NCBI GenBank assembly: GCA_947624785.1
Contig: CANQLV010000003.1
Location: 1 to 64,000, forward strand
DNA: 64,000 nucleotides
Reading direction: 5' to 3'
Source: Akkermansia muciniphila
GTDB taxonomy: Bacteria; Verrucomicrobiota; Verrucomicrobiia; Verrucomicrobiales; Akkermansiaceae
The notes under the pieces: generated by a model
Told to the model about the DNA's origin: nothing
The model's database searches: none
Seen by the model: the letters and a program-made list of their open reading frames with translations, nothing else
In this document: positions 1 to 10,395 of the stretch, in pieces
Numbering within the stretch: the first letter of the stretch is position 1
Layout of the letters: the number at the start of each line of letters is the position of its first letter
Program-made: the position numbers and the translations under genes

Positions 1-46
1 AGGGGTAGACGGTATCCATGGCCGTGATGTCGAAAGTGTTGTTCAT
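1..46 (-). CDS. Possible 5' end of a gene running off the left edge
   Basis: Reading leftward, an ATG at 46 opens a frame MNNTFDITAMDTVYP that reaches base 1 without a stop. Only 15 codons are visible, so no family can be named. The roughly 370 bp upstream hold no other gene and are AT-rich, which suits a promoter region. The call rests only on an open frame and on the absence of any competing gene. Confidence 0.3.
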   Translation of the reverse strand, partial: MNNTFDITAMDTVYP

Positions 47-420
47 GGTAATGAAGGTAAAATTGTTCAATGGTTGCGGTTACCATGAGAACAAGAATTA
101 CCAGTGTAAACACGCCGCGAACGTTATGGTATTCAAATACACGATAATATTATCAACATAGGTATTTCATAAAATACATAATACTTCTTCTGATTCTCTT
201 GATTAATCAAGGCGAAAATACAGATTTTTCAGTGACCAGCTTTAAATTCCCAATCAAGCACAAGACATCTGATCATCCATATCCAGGACGCTAGATACCG
301 CCGGTCAGCGAACTTTCTTTCCTCCTATAAGATTTCCCTGGAAGCACCGTCTAACCGAACGACAGTTCTACAAACGCTCTGCTTCACCAAGCCTCCTCCC
401 ACTGTCACAATGCAAAAACA
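47..420. other. Intergenic region, no gene seen
   Basis: AT-rich spacer between the possible leftward gene start at 46 and the end of the ATP synthase gene cluster. Around 140-185 there are several TA-rich stretches that could serve a leftward promoter, but no convincing -35/-10 pair. No terminator hairpin with a T-run was found after the DUF5069 gene. Confidence 0.5.
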
Positions 421-978
421 TTATTCACCATCGACCGGTTTGGCCGTGGAGCTCAGCGTGCACTGGCGCACATAGTCGTACACCTTCGGGTCACTGTCTC
501 CGGCGGCCCAGACAACCCGCAGGAAGTCGGCGGCATGGATGTTGCCGTGGTCACGGAAGAAGCGGCGGTCATTTTCGCAACAGTAGATGACGTCATCCCC
601 CATGGAGCCGACGAGCTTGGCCCTCGCCTTGGCAATCAGGCGCGGAAGGTAGGGGAGGCCGCTTAATTCGTCTCCGAAGCCCGGCAAATCATACCCGATC
701 ACGGGCTTGCCCTGGTAAAACTGCCCGTGCTGGATGGTCAGGAAGAAGTCCCTGCGCACCGCAACCACCAATAGTACCGTGGTGGGGGAAGGTTCTCCCG
801 TGCGGGCATAGAGTTCCACAAAGTCAAACAGTTCCCGCGTGCGGCAGCCGATGGAGGACAGGAAGATGATTTCCTGGTCCGTAAAGAAGCCGTCCACATT
901 CCTGTGGCCTTCATGGTAACGCCCCACCGCCTCGCGGAAAAGGTCGTAAAACGTGTCGTTCCAGTCTTCCTCCATCAT
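421..978 (-). CDS. DUF5069 family protein
   Basis: A 185-residue soluble protein of unknown function. The stretch LPYLPRLIAKARAKLVG near residues 108-124 and the following short helices resemble DUF5069, a family frequent in Verrucomicrobiota. No signal peptide or membrane segment is visible. Its ATG overlaps the atpC stop codon (ATGA, 975-978), so it is the last cistron of the ATP synthase operon and is probably translationally coupled to atpC. A second ATG follows immediately at 975. The link to ATP synthase is positional only. Family assignment is from memory of the motif and is moderately sure; function is unknown. Confidence 0.65.
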   Translation of the reverse strand: MMEEDWNDTFYDLFREAVGRYHEGHRNVDGFFTDQEIIFLSSIGCRTRELFDFVELYARTGEPSPTTVLLVVAVRRDFFLTIQHGQFYQGKPVIGYDLPGFGDELSGLPYLPRLIAKARAKLVGSMGDDVIYCCENDRRFFRDHGNIHAADFLRVVWAAGDSDPKVYDYVRQCTLSSTAKPVDGE

Positions 979-1397
979 CGGCCCGGGGATTTGTGTTTGC
1001 GCTTGAAGTTGAGCATCATGATCTGCTTGGTCAGATTGGCCTCAAAGCGGGTCTGTTCCTCTCGGGACATTTCCGAGCGGGTCTTGAGCACTTCCTGCGC
1101 TTCCTGAATGGCCCGTTCCACGCTGCCTTCGTCAATCTGGGAGGAGTTGAGCGCGAGGTCGGTCACCATCAGGACGTGATCGTCATTAACCTGCACAAAG
1201 CCGTTGCCCACCACCATGCTTTCCTCAGGGCCGTCCATGGGCTTGTAGCGGAGTTCCCCCGGTTCCAGGGAGGTAATCAGGGCCGTATGATGTTCCAGCA
1301 CGCCCATCTCCCCGAGGCTGCCGGGCAGGTAAACGTATTCCACGGTGGCGGCAACCGCCACCTCATCCGGTGTAATGACTTTGAACTCCATGCTCAT
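975..1397 (-). CDS. atpC: F-type ATP synthase epsilon subunit
   Basis: 140 residues, the usual length for epsilon. The N-terminal half (about 1-85) has the expected beta-sandwich pattern, with PGSLGEMGVLEHHTALIT and LEPGELRYK. The C-terminal part (about 90-140) is the charged helical hairpin that contacts gamma and can brake ATP hydrolysis. It lies 23 bp after atpD and overlaps the next gene by 4 bp. It is part of the central stalk of the F1 sector on the cytoplasmic side of the membrane. Confidence 0.95.
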   Translation of the reverse strand: MSMEFKVITPDEVAVAATVEYVYLPGSLGEMGVLEHHTALITSLEPGELRYKPMDGPEESMVVGNGFVQVNDDHVLMVTDLALNSSQIDEGSVERAIQEAQEVLKTRSEMSREEQTRFEANLTKQIMMLNFKRKHKSPGR

Positions 1398-1420
1398 GGT
1401 TTGGAACGGCGGGAAAAGGG

Positions 1421-3789
<2,369 letters not shown>

Positions 3790-3810
3790 GTTTCAGTGCT
3801 CCCGTAATCG

Positions 3811-5343
3811 TTAGTTCCAGCTGAGTTTGAAGGATTCAATGGCGGCTTTAAGTCCCGCGTCTATTTCCGGCGTCAGATCCTTTTCCCTCAGAATGCTTTC
3901 CAGCAGGTCCGGATGCTGGTCCTTCATGGTGGCTTCCCACGCGTTCTGGCATTCCTTGATCCTGTCCACCGGAACATCGTCAAAGTACCCCTTCTGCATG
4001 GCGTACAAGTCCGCAGCCTCCAGCCCCAGGGACTTGGGCTCATACTGGTTCTGCTTGAAGAGTTCCACGATGCGCTGGCCGCGGGCCAGCTTGGCCTTCG
4101 TGCTGGGGTCCAGATCGGAACCGAATTGGGCGAAAGCCTGCAATTCCGTGAATTGGGCCAGGTCCAGCTTGATGGAGCCGGCCAGCTTTTTGATGATTTT
4201 CGTCTGGGCGGAGGAACCCACGCGGGAGACGGAAATGCCCACGTTGATGGCGGGGCGCACCCCCTGGTAGAACAGATCCGTTTCCAAGAATATCTGGCCG
4301 TCCGTGATGGAAATGACGTTCGTGGGAATGTAGGCGGAAACGTCCCCGGCCTGCGTCTCAATGATGGGAAGGGCCGTCAGGGAGCCGCCGCCGTGTTCCT
4401 TGTTGATGCGCGCGGCGCGTTCCAGCAGGCGGCTGTGCAGGTAGAATACGTCCCCCGGATAAGCCTCGCGACCGGAGGGGCGGCGCAGAATCAGGGAAAT
4501 CTGGCGGTAGGCCACGGCATGCTTGGAAAGGTCGTCGTAGACGATGAGGGCGTCCTCCCCCTTGTCCATGAAGTATTCGCCCATCGCGCAACCGGCATAC
4601 GGGGCCAGGTACAGCATGGCGGCCGGGTCGGAGGCGGAGGCCGCCACCACGATGGAGTATTTCATGGCGCCCGTTTCCTCCAGTTTCGCTACCAGGCGGC
4701 TGATGTTGGCGCGCTTCTGGCCGATGGCCACGTAGATGTTGTAAAGGGGCTGGTGGCCCGGCAGCTTGCCTTCCTCCGCCAGGCGGTTCTGGTCCGCCTG
4801 GGCGATCATGGTATCCATGGCAATGGCGGTTTTCCCGGTGGCGCGGTCCCCGATGATCAGTTCGCGCTGGCCGCGGCCGATGGGAATCATGGCGTCAATG
4901 GGCAGAATGCCCGTCTGCACGGGAACGGTGACGGACTGGCGGGAGATGATGCCGGAGGCGATTTTTTCCACCGGATAATACGCTTCCGCCTCAATCGGCC
5001 CCTTGCCGTCAATCGGCTCTCCCAGCGTGTTCACCACGCGGCCCAGCAGGGAACGCCCCACGGGCACGGAGAGAAGGCGCCCGGAGCATTTGACCAGGTC
5101 CCCTTCCTTCAAATTGGAATCATCCCCCAGAATCACGGCTCCCACCTCATGTTCTTCCAGATTCATCGCCAGGCCCATCACGCCGCCGGGGAACTCAATC
5201 ATTTCATTGAGCATCACGCCGCTCAACCCTTCGATTTTGGCGACGCCGTCCCCCACGGAACGAATGACGCCCACGTTTTCCTGGCTGACGGAAGCCGTGG
5301 CTTTTTTAATTTCTGCTTCGAGTTCTTGAAGTATGTTGCTCAT
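3811..5343 (-). CDS. atpA: F-type ATP synthase alpha subunit
   Basis: 510 residues, full length. The non-catalytic nucleotide-binding P-loop GDRATGKT is at 165-172. Conserved [11 protein letters not shown] and [19 protein letters not shown] follow, the latter holding the arginine region that completes the catalytic site on beta. The N-terminal segment that binds delta is present. It starts 19 bp after atpH and belongs to the same tightly packed operon. Confidence 0.98.
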   Translation of the reverse strand: MSNILQELEAEIKKATASVSQENVGVIRSVGDGVAKIEGLSGVMLNEMIEFPGGVMGLAMNLEEHEVGAVILGDDSNLKEGDLVKCSGRLLSVPVGRSLLGRVVNTLGEPIDGKGPIEAEAYYPVEKIASGIISRQSVTVPVQTGILPIDAMIPIGRGQRELIIGDRATGKTAIAMDTMIAQADQNRLAEEGKLPGHQPLYNIYVAIGQKRANISRLVAKLEETGAMKYSIVVAASASDPAAMLYLAPYAGCAMGEYFMDKGEDALIVYDDLSKHAVAYRQISLILRRPSGREAYPGDVFYLHSRLLERAARINKEHGGGSLTALPIIETQAGDVSAYIPTNVISITDGQIFLETDLFYQGVRPAINVGISVSRVGSSAQTKIIKKLAGSIKLDLAQFTELQAFAQFGSDLDPSTKAKLARGQRIVELFKQNQYEPKSLGLEAADLYAMQKGYFDDVPVDRIKECQNAWEATMKDQHPDLLESILREKDLTPEIDAGLKAAIESFKLSWN

Positions 5344-5362
5344 GGGAAAAAAGTTTCGTTGG

Positions 5363-5770
5363 TTAATTGGAAAGGTTGCGGGCCATCTCGGCCAGACGGT
5401 CGATTCTGGAGCGTACGGAGCCGTCCTTCACGTCGTCTCCCACCTGGATGCGGATGCCCCCCAGCAGGTCCGGCGCCACCTCCCAGTGGTAGTAAAGGCC
5501 GTCGCCATATTTGGCCGTCAGCTTGGCTTGAATTTGGGAGCGTTCCTCCTCCGTCAGCGGCACGGCGCTTTGAATGGTGGCCGTACGGCTTTTCACGGCG
5601 TATTCCACCATGCGGGAGAAGGCCGTCAGCAGGGCGACGTAGTTGCGGGGCTTGCGTTCCGCAATTTTCCGGACGATCAGGCGCACGCGGTCCTCCGCCA
5701 CGGTATTCCCGTCCATGCAGAGCCGGAACAGCCTGCGGGCGGCATTGAGCGTGTCCTTTCCGATCTTCAT
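5363..5770 (-). CDS. atpH: F-type ATP synthase delta subunit (short)
   Basis: 135 residues, clearly shorter than the usual 175-180. It is identified by its place between atpF and atpA and by the C-terminal [23 protein letters not shown], the conserved end of delta that docks at the top of F1. The missing length is in the N-terminal helical domain that normally caps alpha. It starts 8 bp after atpF. A short delta may be normal for this lineage, and nothing suggests truncation by mutation. Confidence 0.9.
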   Translation of the reverse strand: MKIGKDTLNAARRLFRLCMDGNTVAEDRVRLIVRKIAERKPRNYVALLTAFSRMVEYAVKSRTATIQSAVPLTEEERSQIQAKLTAKYGDGLYYHWEVAPDLLGGIRIQVGDDVKDGSVRSRIDRLAEMARNLSN

Positions 5771-5778
5771 AAAGCGTT

Positions 5779-6327
5779 TCAGGAATCCAGGCTGTCGATC
5801 GCTTCCCGGTTGATTCTCCGCTGGTCTTCTTCCGTCAGCATTTTTCCGGTGACCTGGGCGGCAGCCAGGGCCACCAGCTGGCCGAATTGTTCTTTCAGCG
5901 CGTCGCGCTCCTTCTGCTGTTCCAGCTCCGCAAGCTGCCGGGCCTTTCTGACAATTTCCTCCGCCTTCTGGGAGGCCAAGGTTTCCTGTTCCTCCAGCAG
6001 GCGGGAGGCGGCGGCCTTGGCGGCGTCTATTTTCTCCTGCCCCTTTTCGCCCGCTTCCACCAGCATTTCATGCGTCTGTTCCTTCACAGAAGCCAGCTGG
6101 CGCTCGCTTTCCTCACGCATTTCCTCTCCCTCCTCAATGCGCTGGCGCCTTTTTTCCAGAACGTTCTGGATGGGCTTGAACGCCAGGTAGCGCAGGATCA
6201 CCACCATCAGGATGAAGGCGATCAGGTTGGCAACAAAGGGCTCCCAGCTTGTCACCCCGAAGGGCGCAAAGGGATTCCAGGACTGGTCGGCTATGAGATT
6301 CAGCATAAAAAGAACGGGTTGAAACAT
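5779..6327 (-). CDS. atpF: F-type ATP synthase b subunit
   Basis: 182 residues. One membrane segment at about residues 30-50 (FVANLIAFILMVVILRYLAF) is followed by a long charged coiled coil rich in Glu, Lys and Arg, as expected for the peripheral stalk that holds alpha3beta3 against the a subunit. Only one b-type gene is present, so the stalk is presumably a b homodimer. The ATG at 6327 is used here; an in-frame ATG at 6306 (MLNLIADQ) would remove seven residues and is also plausible. Confidence 0.95.
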   Translation of the reverse strand: MFQPVLFMLNLIADQSWNPFAPFGVTSWEPFVANLIAFILMVVILRYLAFKPIQNVLEKRRQRIEEGEEMREESERQLASVKEQTHEMLVEAGEKGQEKIDAAKAAASRLLEEQETLASQKAEEIVRKARQLAELEQQKERDALKEQFGQLVALAAAQVTGKMLTEEDQRRINREAIDSLDS

Positions 6328-6408
6328 GCCGGAAGTTTTCCGGACCGGCAGGAACGGCTGCGCCGCCCCGGAGCGGAAGAAGCTCCCTCCGGGAACGGGG
6401 CCTCCGGG

Positions 6409-6630
6409 TTATTTCACAAAGATGGAGATGAGGGCCACGCCTTCAATCAGGGCGGCCAGCGTAATGGCAATCACCATGATGGGGGAGGAGGCTCCCGGGT
6501 TGCGCCCGGTGGCTTCCGCGGCTTTCGCGCCGATGAGGCCGATGCCGAGGCCGGCGCCGATGGTGACGAGGCCGAAGCCCACGTTGCCGGACAGTTCGGC
6601 CAGGGAGGTCATTGCGGTAGGATCAATCAT
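6409..6630 (-). CDS. atpE: F-type ATP synthase c subunit (rotor ring)
   Basis: 73 residues starting at the ATG at 6630 (MIDPTAMTSLAEL). Two membrane helices are visible. The first has the small-residue ring-packing motif GAGLGIGLIGAKAAEA. The second carries the ion-binding carboxylate in LAALIEGVALISIF at about Glu63. The residue after this Glu is Gly, not Ser or Thr, which argues for proton rather than sodium coupling by comparison with known sodium c-rings. A longer in-frame extension upstream has low-complexity, non-c-like sequence and is rejected. Confidence 0.95.
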   Translation of the reverse strand: MIDPTAMTSLAELSGNVGFGLVTIGAGLGIGLIGAKAAEATGRNPGASSPIMVIAITLAALIEGVALISIFVK

Positions 6631-6712
6631 GTTATTGGTATGGTTTATGTTTTTTGTTGAACGTTCCCCCACAGGTTGCCCATGGTCCGGAACGGAAAGT
6701 TGGCGGTGCGGC

Positions 6713-7651
6713 TTATGAGGCCTTTCCGGACGGCAGGCTGTCCGGCACGGATGGTTCTTTCCCCCCCTCCTTGGCGGCATGGCCGTGGGCATCCCCGTCC
6801 CCCACTTGCAGTTTGAGGAAAATTGCCGTCAGGAGGAGGAACACCAGAGCCTGGATGAAGCCCACCAGCAGCTCGATCGCCAGAAACGGGAGCACGCACA
6901 GGGCGCTAAGGACAGGCCCGAACATGTGGGCCATGGTGTCAATGATCGTTTCCCCTGCGTAAATGTTGCCGTAAAGACGGGCCGCCAGCGCAATCGGGCG
7001 GATCGTGATGCTCAGGACGTCCACCAGACCCACGAAGATGAAGATGAGCACCAGCACGAATCCCATGAAGCCGGGCAGTCTTCCCTTGGGCCCGAACAAG
7101 TGAATGAAGAAGCCTTTCAGGCCCTGTTCCCGGATGGACCAGTAAAGCCACATCAGCGCATAAAAGATGCCCAGGAACATCGTCACGTTCATGTCCGCAT
7201 TCGCGCCGCGGAACAACGGCACCCCGTTATAGGTAATGGTCCCTACCCCTGGGAGAAGCCCCATGTAGTTGCTGACCAGGATGATGGTGAAGATAGTACC
7301 GAAATACCAGAAGTACTTGCGCGTCAGTCGCGGCCCCAGCAGGGATTCCACAAAGTTGTACAGGGTCTCAAAAAAGTATTCCACCGCATTCTGGAACCGG
7401 GACGGCAGAATGCGCATGGCGCGGGTGGCGGACCATACAACCACGCCTATCAGCAGAACCGCCAGAAAGAGCATCAGCATGGAGTTGGATACCGGCAGTT
7501 CAATGCCGCCGGGAAGCGGAATGGAGAACAAGTGGGGGGCGGCCTGCTCCAGTCCGTGCTCCGCTCCTTCCTCCGCCGCACACGCGCTGCCGCCCATCAT
7601 GCCGGGCACCGCCAACGCCATCAACCACAGGAACTGGAAAAATCTGCTCAT
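6713..7651 (-). CDS. atpB: F-type ATP synthase a subunit
   Basis: 312 residues, longer than the roughly 270 of E. coli. The N-terminus looks like a cleavable signal (hydrophobic 4-20, then SACAAEEGAEHG), and a charged His-containing tail follows the last helix. The essential arginine of the proton channel is in AARLYGNIYAGE at Arg225, and FIQALVFLLLTAIFLKL is the conserved last helix. It is the first gene of the operon; no atpI was found upstream. The extended N- and C-termini are the only unusual points. Confidence 0.96.
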   Translation of the reverse strand: MSRFFQFLWLMALAVPGMMGGSACAAEEGAEHGLEQAAPHLFSIPLPGGIELPVSNSMLMLFLAVLLIGVVVWSATRAMRILPSRFQNAVEYFFETLYNFVESLLGPRLTRKYFWYFGTIFTIILVSNYMGLLPGVGTITYNGVPLFRGANADMNVTMFLGIFYALMWLYWSIREQGLKGFFIHLFGPKGRLPGFMGFVLVLIFIFVGLVDVLSITIRPIALAARLYGNIYAGETIIDTMAHMFGPVLSALCVLPFLAIELLVGFIQALVFLLLTAIFLKLQVGDGDAHGHAAKEGGKEPSVPDSLPSGKAS

Positions 7652-7783
7652 CGTCTATCTTTCACCATTATCGCGCCAACTCCTGTAAATACGGGAAAAG
7701 GGAAGCCATTCCCTTTATTTGACGGTTTTGATTGTGTACTCTCCCCGCCCCCTTGGCAAGCCCAAAACTTGGCACGCGCACAA

Positions 7784-7812
7784 ATTATATACATTTGTAT
7801 ATAATCTTAAAG
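7784..7812 (-). promoter_or_regulatory. Candidate promoter of the ATP synthase operon, inside a 22-bp palindrome
   Basis: On the minus strand a consensus -10 TATAAT (7784-7789) lies 17 bp from CTTTAA (7807-7812), giving a leader of about 120 nt to atpB. The -10 is one arm of a perfect inverted repeat at 7784-7805, ATTATATAC-ATTT-GTATATAAT, so the site could also be an operator or a divergent promoter. The -35 match is weak. Confidence 0.45.
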
Positions 7813-7918
7813 CAGCAGCCGGCTCGCCGTTGCGAAGCTCCGTTTTTCCTTCCGGGCATTAAAAGATTTTCCGGAGATAACATCCAAAACGGCATGAACA
7901 GGAAGTTTCCGCCATCAA

Positions 7919-7951
7919 CAAAAAAGCTTCCGGGAATTTCTTCCCGGAAGC
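7919..7951 (-). terminator. Rho-independent terminator of the lipoprotein gene
   Basis: Perfect 11-bp stem GCTTCCGGGAA / TTCCCGGAAGC (7926-7951) with a 4-nt loop, followed on the minus strand by six T residues. It lies 26 bp past the stop of the lipoprotein gene and insulates the downstream ATP synthase promoter. Confidence 0.9.
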
Positions 7952-7976
7952 CCGTAAATCCAATGGGAAACCCCTG

Positions 7977-10178
7977 TTATTTGGCAGCGGAAATAACGTG
8001 GATGTGGTACACGTCCCTGCCGTCCGCGGCCTTGCGCCCCGTAGCATGCACACCCGTGACGTCGGAGGTGATCACGTCCAGGGTTTCCACAGCCTTCCGG
8101 ATATCCTTGTTGCCTTCCGCCGCGCTCTTCAGGGCGTCACGGACCGGGACCAGGTTAAGCTGGAATTCCAGCGGAGCCACCTGTTCCGGAGCTTTCATGG
8201 ATTCCTTGATGACTTCCATGCCGAAGGCCTTCGGCATGCTGATCGCCCAGCGGGTGTCGGAAACGCTCACCACCGGATTCAGGTCGGCGCCCAGCGGGCA
8301 CTGGTAATCGTAGGTGGTGACATCCCCTTCCACGGAGGATTTGGGGGCGGGCAGTTCCGTCATCTTGCCCTGGCTGGCCAGGGTAACGATGGTCTTGGCG
8401 GCGTCAGACACTTTCTGCCACGCTTCGCCCAGGGCGGCACGGTTCTTCACTTCATAAGCCGCGGAGAAGCGCGGGGCCGGAACATTCTTGAGCGTGGGGC
8501 TGGGAGCGCCCTGCATGTCCATGATAAACACGCCGGAATCCGTAAGGCCGGAAAGCGCGGTCTTGTACGCCTTCCAAAGTTCTTCAATGGTGGGCCGGGC
8601 CATCTGGAGCATGGGGGCAACCATGCGGATCTGGTCGCTTACGTCATGCTTTGGGTTGGAAATATACGCATTGCCGTAATCCCATACGATCTGGGCAACG
8701 TTCTCATACAGGGAGCAGCCCATGTCAACAATCTGCGGATTGATGCGGAAGGAGGAATACAGCACCGTATCCGCCCCGGGACGGACGGAGTTCATGGAGG
8801 AGGGGGCATCCAGCAGGTAGAATTCAAGCGGATACGTGCAGGCTTCCACATGCACCCCCTGGTCCTGCCACGCGTAGTAGGAAACGGGCGTGGCGTTCTG
8901 AGCCAGCTTTTCATACATGCCGAACATGCTTCCCTTGATGGAATCGAGCGCCGTCATGGAAGGAGCCAGATCGGCAATCTTCCAGTCGGCGCCTACCGTC
9001 TGCATCAGGTCCTTCAACCCGGAGAACATGCCCTTGTAGTAGGCGATGTCCAGGTTAATAAGGCCTTTCGTGGAAGCCTTGTCCGCAAACAGCAGGCCAT
9101 AGGCGGGATACTGGAGCTGGGCGTCAGCCATGGAGAAATCCGGACGCGCCAGAACAGAATCCTGGGGGGAAGCGGCCAGACGAACCTGCTTTTCAGGATT
9201 GGTGGTTATAAAGCCCACCAGGGTGTCATCCACGAAAGCAACGGCCACATACAGCTTGGATTCGTCCAGACGCTTGAGAGCCGCCTTGAGACGGTCCAGA
9301 TTCTCCTGGGAGAGGTTCATCTTGGTTTTTGCCTCATCCAGCCTTTCTTCCAGCTTCGCCCGCAGTTTCTTGCAGTCCACTTCCGCCACCTTGCAGGGCA
9401 GGCCGTTGTAAGTCTTGTCATACAAGGAAACAATGCCGTGCAGTTCCATGTCCTCCGGGAGGTTGGCGTCCTTCAGGGTGGCCTTGGCCCGGGCCAAGGC
9501 GTCCGGAGTCAATTTGGCGGCTACCATCACGGGAGCCGTAACGGCCTCGGAAGGGCGCAGATCCACCAAATCAGCCCACTGGATAAGCATCTCAGCGTAC
9601 CTGTTCACCATTGCCTCCTGGGCCGCATCATTGGCGTCCTTGCTTCCATCAGCGGAGGACAGGTAAAGCTTGTAAGCGGACAGAATGCCCTGCATCTGGT
9701 TCAGGCCCATGCCGGTAAAAGCGGACTGCGCGCTATCCATCCACGGAGCCCATTCCGGGCCGAAGCCGACCATCGCGTCAATGACGGGACTGTTGACGGA
9801 GCACTTTTTCCGGACGGGCTTGGGAGCATCCTCTCCCGGAATGGCTATGGATTCGTCGGCGTCTTCCCCAGTGGAGCAGGAACCCCAGGTCTTGACCATG
9901 TTCAGATTCTGAACGCTCCTGATCATGCCGGGAACGTCGTAAACACCGACTACAATACCCATATCCTTGGGAAAGAGGGCGGCTATTCCGAGCCGTTCCG
10001 CACGCTTCGCCACCAGATCGGAGGCGACGGGAGCGGAGGGATCAAGCGCGGCAGCCGGAGTTAAGCCGGCGGCATCCTGTCCGGCCTTGGCGGAAGATGA
10101 TTTATTGTCGTCAGAGCAGGCGGCAAGAGCGCAGGTCAGCGCAAAACAGGGTATGGAGTAGAAATAATGCGTTTTCAT
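7977..10178 (-). CDS. Large lipoprotein of unknown function
   Basis: 733 residues from the ATG at 10178; the open frame extends to a TTG at 10214 but the signal sequence fits the ATG. The N-terminus MKTHYFYSIPCFALTCALAAC is a lipoprotein signal with lipobox LAAC and Cys at 21, followed by a Ser/Lys/Asp linker. No catalytic motif or known domain was recognised in the mature part, which looks globular and contains a C-terminal half with repeated alternating helix/strand segments. It is single-gene: its own terminator lies downstream and the PBP2 gene ends about 218 bp upstream. It is probably anchored in the periplasm. Unknown function. Confidence 0.75.
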   Translation of the reverse strand: MKTHYFYSIPCFALTCALAACSDDNKSSSAKAGQDAAGLTPAAALDPSAPVASDLVAKRAERLGIAALFPKDMGIVVGVYDVPGMIRSVQNLNMVKTWGSCSTGEDADESIAIPGEDAPKPVRKKCSVNSPVIDAMVGFGPEWAPWMDSAQSAFTGMGLNQMQGILSAYKLYLSSADGSKDANDAAQEAMVNRYAEMLIQWADLVDLRPSEAVTAPVMVAAKLTPDALARAKATLKDANLPEDMELHGIVSLYDKTYNGLPCKVAEVDCKKLRAKLEERLDEAKTKMNLSQENLDRLKAALKRLDESKLYVAVAFVDDTLVGFITTNPEKQVRLAASPQDSVLARPDFSMADAQLQYPAYGLLFADKASTKGLINLDIAYYKGMFSGLKDLMQTVGADWKIADLAPSMTALDSIKGSMFGMYEKLAQNATPVSYYAWQDQGVHVEACTYPLEFYLLDAPSSMNSVRPGADTVLYSSFRINPQIVDMGCSLYENVAQIVWDYGNAYISNPKHDVSDQIRMVAPMLQMARPTIEELWKAYKTALSGLTDSGVFIMDMQGAPSPTLKNVPAPRFSAAYEVKNRAALGEAWQKVSDAAKTIVTLASQGKMTELPAPKSSVEGDVTTYDYQCPLGADLNPVVSVSDTRWAISMPKAFGMEVIKESMKAPEQVAPLEFQLNLVPVRDALKSAAEGNKDIRKAVETLDVITSDVTGVHATGRKAADGRDVYHIHVISAAK

Positions 10179-10395
10179 TATCTTTAAACGTGGGGTCATG
10201 ATGCCATCCAACAAAAGCGCCGCTCCTTACGGCAACAGTCTCATCGACGCGCACCATCCGCATTATATAGGCGCTTCCCCTCAATGACGCAAGCACAATG
10301 AAAAGCATTAACGGGCCAAAGGCCATGCATGACCTTATTACGGCGAACGCCCTGAAAAGCATTGCCGGACGATTCCGCCTTCCTTAAAAACCGGT

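Noticed and set aside
3913..5748. 611-codon open frame on the plus strand across atpA and atpH
   Set aside because: Antisense shadow of conserved ATP synthase genes; His- and Gln-rich translation without domain.
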